Assembly: GCF_013911755.1 (NCBI RefSeq)
Contig: NZ_JACESP010000007.1
Span: 62,001-126,000 of the forward strand
Direction: 5' to 3'
Length of the DNA: 64,000 nt
Source of the DNA: Sphingosinicella sp.
GTDB lineage: Bacteria; Pseudomonadota; Alphaproteobacteria; Sphingomonadales; Sphingomonadaceae
The number at the start of each line of letters is the position of its first letter. Within the stretch, counting starts at the first letter, position 1. The notes under the pieces were generated by a model. It had not been told where the DNA came from. It worked only from the letters and a program-made list of their open reading frames with translations, and did no database searches. Shown here piece by piece: positions 1 through 8,368 of this stretch. A program made the translations under genes and the position numbers.

Positions 1-610
1 GCTCTGTGGTTTGGTGAAAATCAAACGCTGCGTCCTTCAGCAAGCCTTCTCCCATAGCGTACTTTGCGAGTTTCTGACGCGACATCGCACTTGCGATGCC
101 GTCTTCAAAATACTCTTTCGCCGCCGCTAGGGCTTCTCCCGGTGATTTGGGTCGGGGGGCCCGTAGTTCGCGGTCGTCCGCCTCATAAAGCGCGACACCG
201 TCTTTGGCGACCTCCATGAAAAAGACGCGGCCATGCGCGAGGCCGTCGTTCACCTCATGCAGAGAGTGGACGATGAAGTTGACCGGCGTGCGTAGCGTCT
301 TCTCGATCGTATAGGCCCGGATCAGTCGTTCCTCGGCTTTGGCCCAATAGGTGGCGCGGTCGGTCAGCTCCTTCTGGCTGACGATGATGAGGATGTCGTA
401 GTCGGACTTGTACTGGTTCGCCGAGAGCGGCGCATCGACCCAATTGCCGCGCGCATGGCTTCCAAACAGGACGATTTTAAGGATACGCGCGCCCTTGCGC
501 CGCCCGACCGCGTTCTCGGTCGCCTCGCGAAACTCGTCAAAAATGATCTCGACGATGCGCTCAAGCTCGCGCTGCTTCGCGGCAGGGAGGTGGTCGATAT
601 CGGTGCGCAT
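1..610 (-). CDS. Nucleotidyltransferase and HEPN domain protein (3' end cut by window)
   Basis: Starts with ATG at 610-608 and is still open at base 1, so at least 203 residues are present. The N-terminal third carries the nucleotidyltransferase signature: FGSHARG near residue 46, followed by a SDYDIL stretch holding the two metal-binding aspartates. Just before the window edge the sequence reads FHQTTE, which resembles the start of the HEPN helical bundle. Single-chain MNT-HEPN proteins of this type occur in mobile elements and are related to two-gene HEPN/MNT toxin-antitoxin pairs, in which the MNT partner blocks the HEPN RNase by adding AMP. Whether this fused form is a toxin, antitoxin or both cannot be told because the HEPN active site lies outside. 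Confidence 0.75.
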   Translation of the reverse strand, partial: MRTDIDHLPAAKQRELERIVEIIFDEFREATENAVGRRKGARILKIVLFGSHARGNWVDAPLSANQYKSDYDILIIVSQKELTDRATYWAKAEERLIRAYTIEKTLRTPVNFIVHSLHEVNDGLAHGRVFFMEVAKDGVALYEADDRELRAPRPKSPGEALAAAKEYFEDGIASAMSRQKLAKYAMGEGLLKDAAFDFHQTTE

Positions 611-952
611 AGCCCGGATTCTTCGCCTTTCTCAATGTTTTGGCAAGCGCTATCGCCAAGAGCTCCTTCGGCGGCGAGAAGCACGTTGCTGGTGTCACAC
701 ATGGCGACCACAACCGTGTGGCAATAACCACTCTGCGGACCACTACATTACAGGGGCACGCCAGCCCTACCCAGATAACCCCAGTGATCGCGGTGCACGC
801 CACGCCTCGGAGCTATTCCAAGACCAACGATCAAGAGACGTCTATACAGGCAGGCGGAGAGAGTCGGTCACTCCGCCCACAACAATAATCGATACGTCTA
901 CAGCGCATCTGTTGCCGGGCGTCGCTATCGCGACAAGCTGAACCTTCTCTCC
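611..952. other. Gene-free stretch between HEPN-MNT gene and lipoprotein gene
   Basis: No open frame here has recognisable family features or a convincing ribosome binding site. Its composition is more AT-rich than the core chromosome to the right. It lies upstream of the leftward HEPN-nucleotidyltransferase gene and downstream of the leftward lipoprotein gene, so it should hold the promoter of the former; I could not pick out clear -35 and -10 boxes. Confidence 0.4.
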
Positions 953-1339
953 TCAGGGGTCTGGATTGATTCTGATCTCGACGAGTAGACGGGAAACTTC
1001 CGTTACGTCATTCACGTTGAGCTCGCCGTAGAAACTCTTGCCCACGAACGGGTGGCTAATCATTTTTGGCAGATAAGTATCGGTCTTTGCGATGATCTCT
1101 CCGGATTTGGTCAAGGCTTCCAAGTGGATATGACCATGCGTGTGACCGTAGTTTCCGCGGCGCACTTTACCCCAAATTTCAACACCCTGTTTACCTCGAT
1201 AGGCGTGGACCCATTGGATGGTGTAAGGCTCGCTGAAATTCTGCGTAATCGGAACTTCGAGCTTAGGTCCTAAAGCGCAACCACCGGTTGCGAGAACGAC
1301 TGTCATTGCGGTTACGAAAAGTCTCGCTCTTGATAGCAT
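953..1339 (-). CDS. Small predicted lipoprotein of unknown function
   Basis: 128 residues. The start ATG at 1339-1337 is preceded by GAGAGGC, and from here the protein begins with a type II signal peptide ending in a lipobox (ATGGC, cysteine near residue 20), so it is probably a lipid-anchored periplasmic or outer-membrane protein. A longer frame reaching upstream has no signal peptide at its own start and runs into the czc remnant. The mature part contains a His cluster (HTHGHIH) and looks like a small beta-rich domain. It lies downstream of the broken czc genes on the same strand, so a link to metal handling is possible but not shown. I do not recognise the family. Confidence 0.6.
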   Translation of the reverse strand: MLSRARLFVTAMTVVLATGGCALGPKLEVPITQNFSEPYTIQWVHAYRGKQGVEIWGKVRRGNYGHTHGHIHLEALTKSGEIIAKTDTYLPKMISHPFVGKSFYGELNVNDVTEVSRLLVEIRINPDP

Positions 1340-1352
1340 CGTACTATGCCTC

Positions 1353-1620
1353 TCATATTTTGGAGTTATCGGCGCGGCCCCTCCTTCGGGTTTGCGCGTC
1401 GTTCTGCCCTGAATCCTCAAATTTTTCATGTCGATGCACCGGCAGGTAAAGTGCCGGGACCGACAACAGTGTCAGGAGCGTTGACGAGACGGTCCGGCCA
1501 ATCACCGGTGGCGAGTGCACGCCGTACAGCCTTCTCAAGGCTGATCGGCTCGGCTCTTGCGGCATTTGGCAAATGCAGCACCGTCCCGGCCAAAAAGCCG
1601 GCGGCCATTTTCAATAGCAT
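1353..1620 (-). pseudogene. Deletion scar of a czcCBA-type metal efflux operon
   Basis: From ATG 1620 (AGGAG about 11 bases upstream) the frame reads a signal peptide and then PISLEKAVRRALATG, typical of the N-terminus of TolC/CzcC-type outer-membrane efflux proteins, but it stops at 1426. In another reading frame, from about 1510 to 1353, the translation contains SSTLLTLLSVPALY, the conserved last transmembrane segment of CzcA/CusA-type RND pumps, followed by a hydrophilic tail. The simplest reading is one large deletion that removed the rest of czcC, all of czcB and almost all of czcA, joining the first bases of the operon to its last bases near 1500-1512. Neither piece can be functional. 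Confidence 0.7.
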
Positions 1621-1685
1621 GGGATTAGCTCCTGAAACGTAGCACATCACGGGCCGGAATTTTCCCGACCCAGCGAAGGGGCATT

Positions 1686-2027
1686 TCAGGCTAGGGGCGG
1701 TTCCGTCGGTTGGTCCGGCGTCAGTGAGAGAAGCACCGTGGCTTCTCCCGGCCAGAGAATTTTCCTGCTAAAAAAGGCGAGCTCGGCGGCATCCCTCGCA
1801 TCACCTACCACCGTCATGGGACAATGGATATGATGCGCGATTGGTTGCAATTTGTCGGTAGCGCCATCCTGCGGGGATTGTTCATGGTCATCTATATGAT
1901 GCGCGCCCGCAACTTGAACGAATTCCACTCCAAGACCACGCTGCTCGTCATGGGCTTCTACGGGCGTGTGAAGTCCGGCGCACAACACCGAAAACAGAAC
2001 CAGAATCTGAAGAACAATGCGCCCCAT
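1686..2027 (-). CDS. His-rich predicted periplasmic protein, metal-operon associated
   Basis: 113 residues. An N-terminal signal peptide (hydrophobic core LQILVLFSVLCAG, likely cut after VEA) is followed by a histidine-rich stretch with HDEQ, AHHIDDHEQ and HHIHCPM. Such short His-rich exported proteins commonly lead czc-type efflux operons in sphingomonads, where they may buffer divalent metal in the periplasm; that role is inference. It lies 65 bases upstream of the czcC remnant on the same strand, so it was probably the first gene of that operon and is now stranded. Confidence 0.55.
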   Translation of the reverse strand: MGRIVLQILVLFSVLCAGLHTPVEAHDEQRGLGVEFVQVAGAHHIDDHEQSPQDGATDKLQPIAHHIHCPMTVVGDARDAAELAFFSRKILWPGEATVLLSLTPDQPTEPPLA

Positions 2028-2208
2028 CGACTAACTTTTAGCAAAGCGCATCAATTTTTCAAAACAAATCATCAATGGTAGTCCCACCATCACTATGGTT
2101 CTGAAATGTGCATACGCCAGAGCATATGCTGGGCGATCGCGCGGTCACCATCACCGCGAGCGCGAAGCGAAGTGATTTGCTCTGGACCATAACGGCAATC
2201 AACTGCAG

Positions 2209-2841
2209 TCATGTTGCCGCATCCGCGCCGGAAAGTTCGCGCCGTGCTTGCTTTATGACTTCCAGACCGCCTTGCAGGCCCAAAAAGGCAATAATGAACG
2301 CTGCAATGATGTCGGGCAGACCGCTACCCGTCAAAAGCACGGCGAAACCTGCTGCAATGACCAGCAAATTGTTGATCGCATCGTTACGTGAGCATATCCA
2401 AACGGAACGCATATTAGCATCGCCTGACCGAAACCTGTAAAGCATCAGAGCAACCGTTACGTTGACGAACAGCGCAAGTGCGCCGATGCCGCTCATCATC
2501 CAGGGTTCGGGCTGGCCTCCAGCGAATAATCCCCAAATGGCCGAAATCAGGACGCCGAGAGCAAAAGTAAATATAGTAAAGCCCTTGATCATCGCGGTCC
2601 GCGCGCGCCAGGCTAATGCCATTCCCGTCACGCCGAGGCTAATCGCGTAATTTGCCGCATCACCCAAAAAATCGAGCGCGTCAGCCTGCAGGGAGCGGGA
2701 ACCCGAGACGGCACCAGCTGCAATTTCGATCAGGAACATTAGGGTGTTGGCTGTAAGGGCAATCCAAAGGATGCGTCTCCACGCCGGATTGGCATGTGAC
2801 TGAACAGTTTCGCACGAACTGGTGCAGCACGTACTTCCCAT
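2209..2841 (-). CDS. Cation diffusion facilitator family metal exporter
   Basis: 210 residues, short for the CDF family, with no C-terminal cytoplasmic domain. The N-terminus is Cys-rich (CCTSSC), followed by about six transmembrane segments; the second contains LQADALDFLGDAANY, matching the conserved metal-site helix where aspartates bind Zn, Cd or Co. CDF proteins export divalent cations in exchange for protons at the inner membrane. The start is ATG 2841 with AAGGAG 9 bases upstream; an in-frame TTG at 2874 can be excluded because it overlaps the -10 box. The gene is driven by a MerR-type promoter and diverges from a MerR gene, the usual CadR/PbrR arrangement. Confidence 0.82.
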   Translation of the reverse strand: MGSTCCTSSCETVQSHANPAWRRILWIALTANTLMFLIEIAAGAVSGSRSLQADALDFLGDAANYAISLGVTGMALAWRARTAMIKGFTIFTFALGVLISAIWGLFAGGQPEPWMMSGIGALALFVNVTVALMLYRFRSGDANMRSVWICSRNDAINNLLVIAAGFAVLLTGSGLPDIIAAFIIAFLGLQGGLEVIKQARRELSGADAAT

Positions 2842-2866
2842 CGCCAAACTCCTTGGTTCATTCGAG

Positions 2867-2904
2867 TCGGCCAATTATATGGACCCTGTAGCAACTACAG
2901 GGTC
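2867..2904 (-). promoter_or_regulatory. MerR-type operator and promoter of the CDF gene
   Basis: A perfect inverted repeat with 10-base arms GACCCTGTAG and CTACAGGGTC around a 3-base spacer occupies 2882-2904. Read leftwards it sits between a -35 box TTGACC and a -10 box TATAAT (2879-2874). The boxes are about 20-21 bases apart, longer than the usual 17, as is typical of promoters that a MerR dimer untwists when it binds metal. The arms match the pattern of CadR/PbrR/ZntR operators. The same site would also control the divergent merR gene. Confidence 0.85.
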
Positions 2905-2909
2905 AAGTC

Positions 2910-3324
2910 GTGAAAATTGGGAAGCTCTCGCTGACCACCGGCACTAACGTCGAGACGATCCGTTATTATGAGCGGATCGGCCTTTTACCCTTGCCCGACC
3001 GCACACCTGCCAATTACCGGTCCTATGGGTGAGTCACACCGAGCAAGACTCGCGTTCATACGTCATTCGCGTGAACTTGGCTTCACCATCGAAGACATTC
3101 GCTCGCTTCTTGACTTGGCGGACCATCCAGACCGGGAATGTTCGGCAGCCGACCGCATCGCCAGTCGCCATCTTGAGCAGGTCGAGACCAAGATTGAGCA
3201 TTTGCTCAGACTTCGTGACGAACTGAAGCGCCTGATCGGCGACTGTCGGGGCGGTCTGGCGGCCGATTGCCGCGTCATCGAAGCGCTTGGCGACCACGCT
3301 TTCTGCGAAGTACATCACGCATGA
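2910..3324 (+). pseudogene. MerR-family metal-responsive regulator, broken by one-base frameshift
   Basis: From GTG 2910 the sequence encodes a standard MerR winged-helix start (TGTNVETIRYYERIGLLP) and runs to NYRSYG, then hits TGA at 3030. The rest of the protein, from HRARLAFIRHSRELGFT through the long dimerisation helix to a C-terminal end with DCRGGLAADC, continues in the next frame to 3324. One extra base in the GGGTGAG context near 3028-3031 restores a normal MerR protein of about 137 residues if removed. The cysteines suggest a Cd/Zn/Pb sensor. Either the gene is dead or the reference has a single-base error. Confidence 0.8.
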
Positions 3325-3405
3325 CGTATATCACTGCTAAGTTTCGCTCTCCGCCGCCGTCATTGCCTTGGTAGCGCCGAGCGAGGTCGCAATGGCCGGC
3401 ATCTG

Positions 3406-6168
3406 CTACCCGATGCCGGCCCCCTTGGCTTTAACGGCGGCGGGGGAGGGCACGACCGCCTGCGCGATGGCAGTTTGCATCTGTCCCGCCCGTTCGCTGA
3501 TCGCGGACACCAGTCTTCCGCGATCATTGGTGAACACGGTGGCAGAGGCCTTGGCACGAGAAATCCCCACATAGAAGCTCTTCTGATCGACAAGGTTGGT
3601 GGCCCGGCTGTCGGCGTGGACGATGACATGGTCGGCGGTGCGGCCCTGAGCGGCAAAGGTGGTTTCGACATAGGCGTGGGCGATGTGCCGGTCCCGCGCC
3701 GCGTCCAGATTCAGCGTTTCGGTCCTGCCTTTCGACGTCTCGATGGTTGCCGTGCGGGACTTCTCTTCCACGGAGATCACGACGCCACGCCCACCGTTGA
3801 CCCGGCCGGCTCCGCGATCGTTTCGTGTGAACCGAATGCTGTCACCGGCTTTGAGCTCCAGCGACTGCGGCGCAAATGCCTGGCTCTTGCCAGCACCCCA
3901 TTGCCGCAAACGCCAATCCACCGCGCGTCCGTCCTCTGATTTCAAGGTGATCGCGGCCTTGGCCGGATCGATGCTCTCCACCTGGTAAGCTTCGCCGCGC
4001 GCCACGCCCTTGTCGTCATAGTCGCGAGTAAACCGGACGACATCGCCCTTGTCATAGCTCAAGGGATCGCGCGCCTCGGCGCGGGTCAGCCCCTTGTTTG
4101 CGAGGCTCTGCACCGTGACGGCCGGCCCGGTGAGCGCGCCCGACCCGGTCAGTGCAGCACGGATATCGGCGGTCAGGGCATCGCGCCCCTCGCGCGACGG
4201 CTCGATGACAAGCGTTCGCGCGCGGCCAGCCTTGTCCAGCGCGGCATATGACTCGGCGATAGCGGCAAACCGTTCGGCGCGGTCGGCACGCTCGATGATC
4301 TGCCCGCCGCCCCGATCGAGCGCGTCGAGCGCCGCCTTGGCGTCTCCGGCGATCGATGCGAGCACGGCCTCTCTGGTCGCCGCATTGGTCTGCCGGACGA
4401 TCTCGGCGAGTCTGGCGGTTTCCATACCGGCGTCCTGCAACTGCGCGAACGCGGCGCCTGCTTCGACCGAGCCAAGCTGCTTCACGTCGCCGACAAGGAG
4501 GACGCGGGCATTGTGCCGGTCGGCGAGGTCGAGCAACCGTGCGGTGTCGCGGGCCGAGAGGAGCGAAGCCTCGTCCACGATCCACGCCGCAGGCTGGCCC
4601 TGAGGGGAGCGCTCGGGTGACAGAAGGTGCCGCGCGACCGTATCGCCGCGCGTGCCGAGCGCCTCGCCCAGCACCATCGCCGCCGATGCGGTGGGGGCAA
4701 GCGCAATGACCGATACGCCGCGCGCCTCGGCCTCGCGCGCGAAGGTCGCGAGAACCGTGGTGGTCTTGGCGGTGCCCGCATAGCCCTGCACGGCAGTGAC
4801 GCCGTTCCGGCTGCTCAGAAGCTGCGCCGTGGCTTGGCGCTGGTCGGCATTCCAATCAAACCCCGCGCGTTCCGCCTTCGCCGCTGCATGGGCGGCGGCC
4901 TTGGCGGCGGCAAGCGGCGAAGCGATCGGGGCAAGGGTACCGCGTCCTTCCGCCTCGATGCGCAGCATCCGGGCTTCGGTCTCGACATTCCGGCAAGTGG
5001 TGAACCCGGCGAACGCCGCGCCGCGCCGGTCCAGAAAGGTCCGGTCGATCAGCGTGCCTTTGTCAGTCGCCGCCGCGAGGGCCGTGCCGACCTGCGCGTA
5101 GCTGACCTTGCCGAGCCCAACCCGTCCGGCTTCCTCATGCAAGGCGGCTACGGAAAACACCGATTGCCGTTCGCCGAGCTTCTCGGCGGCCTGGGTGATC
5201 GCGCGGGCTGCCGCATTCTCGCCCTGCATGTCGCGGCGCAGGCGGTAGGCAGGATCGGCGGCCGTGGCTTTGGCCTCGCGGATCATCGCCAGTCGTGCTT
5301 CCGGACCGAACCCTGCCTTGTCGGCTGTCTCCCGCCAGCCCGCGACAAGCGCGGCATGATTGGCCGCGACCTTCGCCTGCCGCGTGTCGAGCGCCGCGAC
5401 CTGCTTTTCCGACGCGCTCGCGATGTTGCGCGACGTCCCGCGCGCGGCAAGGGCCGCTTCGATCTCGGCGCTGCGCGTGCTGAACGCGGCCATCACCGCG
5501 CCGGACACGCCCTTGATCTCGAACAGCGAGTCCTTGCCCGTCTCGATCTCATAGCCGAGCTCGCGCACTTTCAAGGCGAGTTCCTGCCGGTAGATCGCGC
5601 CGATCTGCTTCTGAAGCTGGTAGAACGCGCGCGGCTCAAGGCTGCGCCAGCTGCCATCCTCGCCCTGCGTCGCGTTCATGATGACGTTGTGCGTATGAAG
5701 CTGCGGGTCCTGCGCGCGGCTGGTGCCGTGCTGGAAGCTGGCGATGATGAGATTGCCGGTCGCTTCGCGGGTGACAGTGCCGCAGTTGCGGACGCGCGTC
5801 GCGGCCATGTGCGTCTCGACATGCGCCATCGCGGTCCTGACCGCTTCGTAGTGAGCGGCGATCAGCCGCCGGTCGCCTGCCACCTCCGCCATGATCGACA
5901 CCGACTTCGGCGCGCTCAAGGTCACATCCCAGCCAGGGCGGTGTTCAAGCTGGCCGCCGCGCACCGTGCCGAGCTGCGCGCCCTCGACCTTGCCGTCCAG
6001 AAGCGCGCGGAACCGGTCGCGGTCCACCTCGCCGGAGAGGTCCAACGCCTCGGCGCCCTTGCCCTGCCATTCCGAAGGCGAGAGGCCGCCCTCGGCGTAA
6101 TAGTCGTCGGCCTCGTAGTAGCTGCTCGCCTGCGCCGAGCTGGTAAGCGCCGACACGGACGCGACCAT
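3406..6168 (-). CDS. traA: MobF-family conjugative relaxase-helicase (TrwC/TraI-like)
   Basis: 920 residues. It nicks oriT and unwinds the transferred strand. Residues 1 to about 300 form the TrwC relaxase domain: tyrosine pairs at 18-19 and 24-25 are candidate nucleophiles, and the metal-binding histidines are in QHGT (about 148) and LHTHN (159-161). The second half is a superfamily I helicase with Walker A GYAGTAKTTT (463-472), Walker B IVDEAS (531-536) and a C-terminal motif with TFAAQGRT and YVGISRAK. The Walker A motif has Ala where GTGKT normally has Gly. The start ATG overlaps the stop of the coupling-protein gene (TGATG), so the two are translationally coupled; a GTG one codon earlier is possible. 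The symbol is a family label. Confidence 0.9.
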   Translation of the reverse strand: MVASVSALTSSAQASSYYEADDYYAEGGLSPSEWQGKGAEALDLSGEVDRDRFRALLDGKVEGAQLGTVRGGQLEHRPGWDVTLSAPKSVSIMAEVAGDRRLIAAHYEAVRTAMAHVETHMAATRVRNCGTVTREATGNLIIASFQHGTSRAQDPQLHTHNVIMNATQGEDGSWRSLEPRAFYQLQKQIGAIYRQELALKVRELGYEIETGKDSLFEIKGVSGAVMAAFSTRSAEIEAALAARGTSRNIASASEKQVAALDTRQAKVAANHAALVAGWRETADKAGFGPEARLAMIREAKATAADPAYRLRRDMQGENAAARAITQAAEKLGERQSVFSVAALHEEAGRVGLGKVSYAQVGTALAAATDKGTLIDRTFLDRRGAAFAGFTTCRNVETEARMLRIEAEGRGTLAPIASPLAAAKAAAHAAAKAERAGFDWNADQRQATAQLLSSRNGVTAVQGYAGTAKTTTVLATFAREAEARGVSVIALAPTASAAMVLGEALGTRGDTVARHLLSPERSPQGQPAAWIVDEASLLSARDTARLLDLADRHNARVLLVGDVKQLGSVEAGAAFAQLQDAGMETARLAEIVRQTNAATREAVLASIAGDAKAALDALDRGGGQIIERADRAERFAAIAESYAALDKAGRARTLVIEPSREGRDALTADIRAALTGSGALTGPAVTVQSLANKGLTRAEARDPLSYDKGDVVRFTRDYDDKGVARGEAYQVESIDPAKAAITLKSEDGRAVDWRLRQWGAGKSQAFAPQSLELKAGDSIRFTRNDRGAGRVNGGRGVVISVEEKSRTATIETSKGRTETLNLDAARDRHIAHAYVETTFAAQGRTADHVIVHADSRATNLVDQKSFYVGISRAKASATVFTNDRGRLVSAISERAGQMQTAIAQAVVPSPAAVKAKGAGIG

Positions 6169-8000
6169 CACACCGGCCCTTGGCTCGTGGGGGATGGCGA
6201 GGACTCGGACGGGGGCTGCGAGGAGGGCGCTGCGCGTCCCGATTGCCAGAGCGTCGTGCCTGGATCGCCCGCGACGAAGCCCGGCTGGCGGGGCGGCCCG
6301 CGCCGCGCGACATGATTGGCGGTGAGCTTCACGCGCGCCACCGGCAGGCCGTCCGGCAGCAGCAGGAAGCCTTCATGCTTGGGGAGCCGCAGTTCGCTTT
6401 CGAGGACGGCGGGCCGTGTCTTCCGCATCCGGCCCAGGGTGGTGCGGGCTTCATCGTCGCCATCGGCCAGCGCGTCGGTCATAGTCTGGATTTCGACATC
6501 GCACGTGCCGATGGTCTCGCTGGCCCATCGCCGGGTCTCGCTGTCGATGGTTTGCAGAAACAGCTTGGTGTTGCAGCAGCCGAGCATCGACTCGGCGAGC
6601 TGCGGCCCGTAGCGGTGCCGCATCTGCCCGAGCGCCTGAAAGGTGAGCACGACGGCGGCGCCGAACTTGCGCCCTTCGGGGAGAAGCCGCGCGAGATTGT
6701 CGACGCGGGGGAGGTCGGCAAGCTCGTCGAGCACGAACCAGATGCGCCGCTCAGGAGAGGGCGCGAGCCCCAGCACGGCGCTCGCCGCGCATTCTAGCCA
6801 GCAGGCGAGGAGCGGTTTCGACGCTTCAAAATAGTCTTCCTTCCGCGGCACGAAGATCCACGGGCGCGGGGTCTCGCGCGCATCGAGCCCGCTCATGAAG
6901 TCGCGGAACGCGAACGGCGCCCCGCCGCTGTCCTCGGCGCGCAGGAACTGGATGAGGTCGGCGGCCTTGGCGAGCATGAAGAGCACGCTGCCCGTCGCCC
7001 GGTCGGCATCGTCGGCGAAGGTCCGCGCCGATGACGTATCGGTCAGCCAGACCTTGAGTTCGTCCTTGGTCTTGACCTGAAGCGCGCCGAGCAGCGCGGT
7101 AAGGGTGGGGTTTCCCTCTTCCCAGAGCTTGCGGATCATGTTGGCGACGAGGATGCGGGCTGTCTCCAGCCACACGTCGTGGTCCTGGCTGTTCGTCTCG
7201 GTGATGAACTGGTGCGCGATGCGCGCGGCGTCGGCGGGGTGGCCGATCTCCGCGAAGGGCGTCCAGAACGCGCAGCGGGCATCGAACGGGTTCAGGATGA
7301 CGTCGCCGCGCTCGGGTCGGTAGTAATGCGCGACGAACTCACCGCTGGTGTCATAGACGAGCGCGGCGTCGCCGCGTCCCTCAATGCAGTCGAGCAGCTG
7401 ACGCAGCGCCGTGGTCTTGCCGCTACCTGTCGTGCCGATCATCGCCATGTGGCGGGTTTCGAGCGGCGCGGGGATCGGCACACTGCCGATCGACAGGGCA
7501 TCGGCATGCGCGTCTCTGGCCACGAGCTTCGCCAGCTTCTTCTCTGTGGTGACGAGGGTTCCGGCGATGACGCGATCGTCAAGCGCGCGCTCGCGCCGCC
7601 GCGCAGCGGCACCGCGCAAGAGGACGAGGCCGAACAGCCAGGCGGCAAAGCCCAGCCCGCATCCGCGTCCTGCGTAGACCAGCACGGCACCTACTGCCTC
7701 GCGGTAGTGGCGGCTCGCAACCACGGCGCGTGCGGATACGCGGTAATCCGCTCCCCTATACGTAACGCTGATCTCGGGATCGGCGACAGCCCCGTCCGCG
7801 ACCCACATGCTCGTCCGCACGTAGGCGTAGACGCCCGCCGCCCACTGAGCGTCTCTGTCCAGCATCGTATAGGGTGCGGCGACTGAGCCCAGTGCCATGG
7901 CTCCGAGCATGACACCGGCTTGGCGCTTGAAGCGCCGGGCGTGGTTGCCGCGAAGCTGCCGCCGGACGGCATCGGCATGGATGCGCCGGTCATGGGTCAC
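6168..8000 (-). CDS. traD: Type IV coupling protein, TraD/TrwB family
   Basis: 610 residues. This inner-membrane ATPase brings the relaxase-DNA complex to the type IV secretion channel. Two transmembrane segments lie near residues 28-46 and 103-128, followed by a cytosolic RecA-like domain with Walker A GTTGSGKTT (189-197) and Walker B WFVLDELADL (about 418-427). The C-terminus is a Ser/Pro-rich tail of some 40 residues. It overlaps the ribbon-helix-helix gene upstream by 4 bases and the relaxase downstream by a TGATG junction, forming a three-gene mobilisation operon. Length and domain order are normal for the TraD group. Confidence 0.88.
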   Translation of the reverse strand: MTHDRRIHADAVRRQLRGNHARRFKRQAGVMLGAMALGSVAAPYTMLDRDAQWAAGVYAYVRTSMWVADGAVADPEISVTYRGADYRVSARAVVASRHYREAVGAVLVYAGRGCGLGFAAWLFGLVLLRGAAARRRERALDDRVIAGTLVTTEKKLAKLVARDAHADALSIGSVPIPAPLETRHMAMIGTTGSGKTTALRQLLDCIEGRGDAALVYDTSGEFVAHYYRPERGDVILNPFDARCAFWTPFAEIGHPADAARIAHQFITETNSQDHDVWLETARILVANMIRKLWEEGNPTLTALLGALQVKTKDELKVWLTDTSSARTFADDADRATGSVLFMLAKAADLIQFLRAEDSGGAPFAFRDFMSGLDARETPRPWIFVPRKEDYFEASKPLLACWLECAASAVLGLAPSPERRIWFVLDELADLPRVDNLARLLPEGRKFGAAVVLTFQALGQMRHRYGPQLAESMLGCCNTKLFLQTIDSETRRWASETIGTCDVEIQTMTDALADGDDEARTTLGRMRKTRPAVLESELRLPKHEGFLLLPDGLPVARVKLTANHVARRGPPRQPGFVAGDPGTTLWQSGRAAPSSQPPSESSPSPTSQGPV

Positions 8001-8368
8001 GATCGGCCCTCCTGCGAGAGTCGCCGCTGGCGGTCATAGGCGGCGTTGATCTCGGCGGTGATGACCTCGTCGCCCTTGCGTGCGCCGAGTGCCGCGCTGC
8101 GGGCATAGGCGTAGGCGGCGCACGCGGTGAACAGCGTGCGGTCGAGCATCCGCTCGACGTCCACGATGCGGGTGCCAAGCGATGCCAGTTCGGCGACGAG
8201 TTCGCGGTCGTCGGTGCCCGGCGCGGGCGGGTTGGCGAGCGCCGCAATGCCGGCTTGCACGCTCAGCTGAAGAGCCGCGTAGACGCTCGTGTTCTGCTGC
8301 CTGGCCAGCGAACGCAGCGCATTGTCGAGCGATGCGGGCAGGCGGACGGTGTATTGAACCGGCTTCAT
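7997..8368 (-). CDS. Ribbon-helix-helix mobilisation accessory protein
   Basis: 123 residues from ATG 8368; a longer open frame extends upstream but without family signal. The N-terminus VQYTVRLPASLDNALRSLA resembles a CopG/Arc ribbon-helix-helix fold, where the short beta strand contacts DNA. The rest is helical. In MobF systems small RHH proteins such as TrwA bind oriT, help the relaxase and repress their own operon. The gene is first in an operon with traD and the relaxase and borders the presumed oriT region, which supports that role. The specific family was not identified. Confidence 0.65.
   Translation of the reverse strand: MKPVQYTVRLPASLDNALRSLARQQNTSVYAALQLSVQAGIAALANPPAPGTDDRELVAELASLGTRIVDVERMLDRTLFTACAAYAYARSAALGARKGDEVITAEINAAYDRQRRLSQEGRS

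Noticed and set aside
408-941. Plus-strand frame of 177 codons at the left end
   Set aside because: It is antisense to the nucleotidyltransferase gene in its first part and continues as random sequence.
4627-6315. Open frame of about 560 codons on the plus strand
   Set aside because: It is antisense to the relaxase gene, has no recognisable motif and has the composition of a shadow frame.
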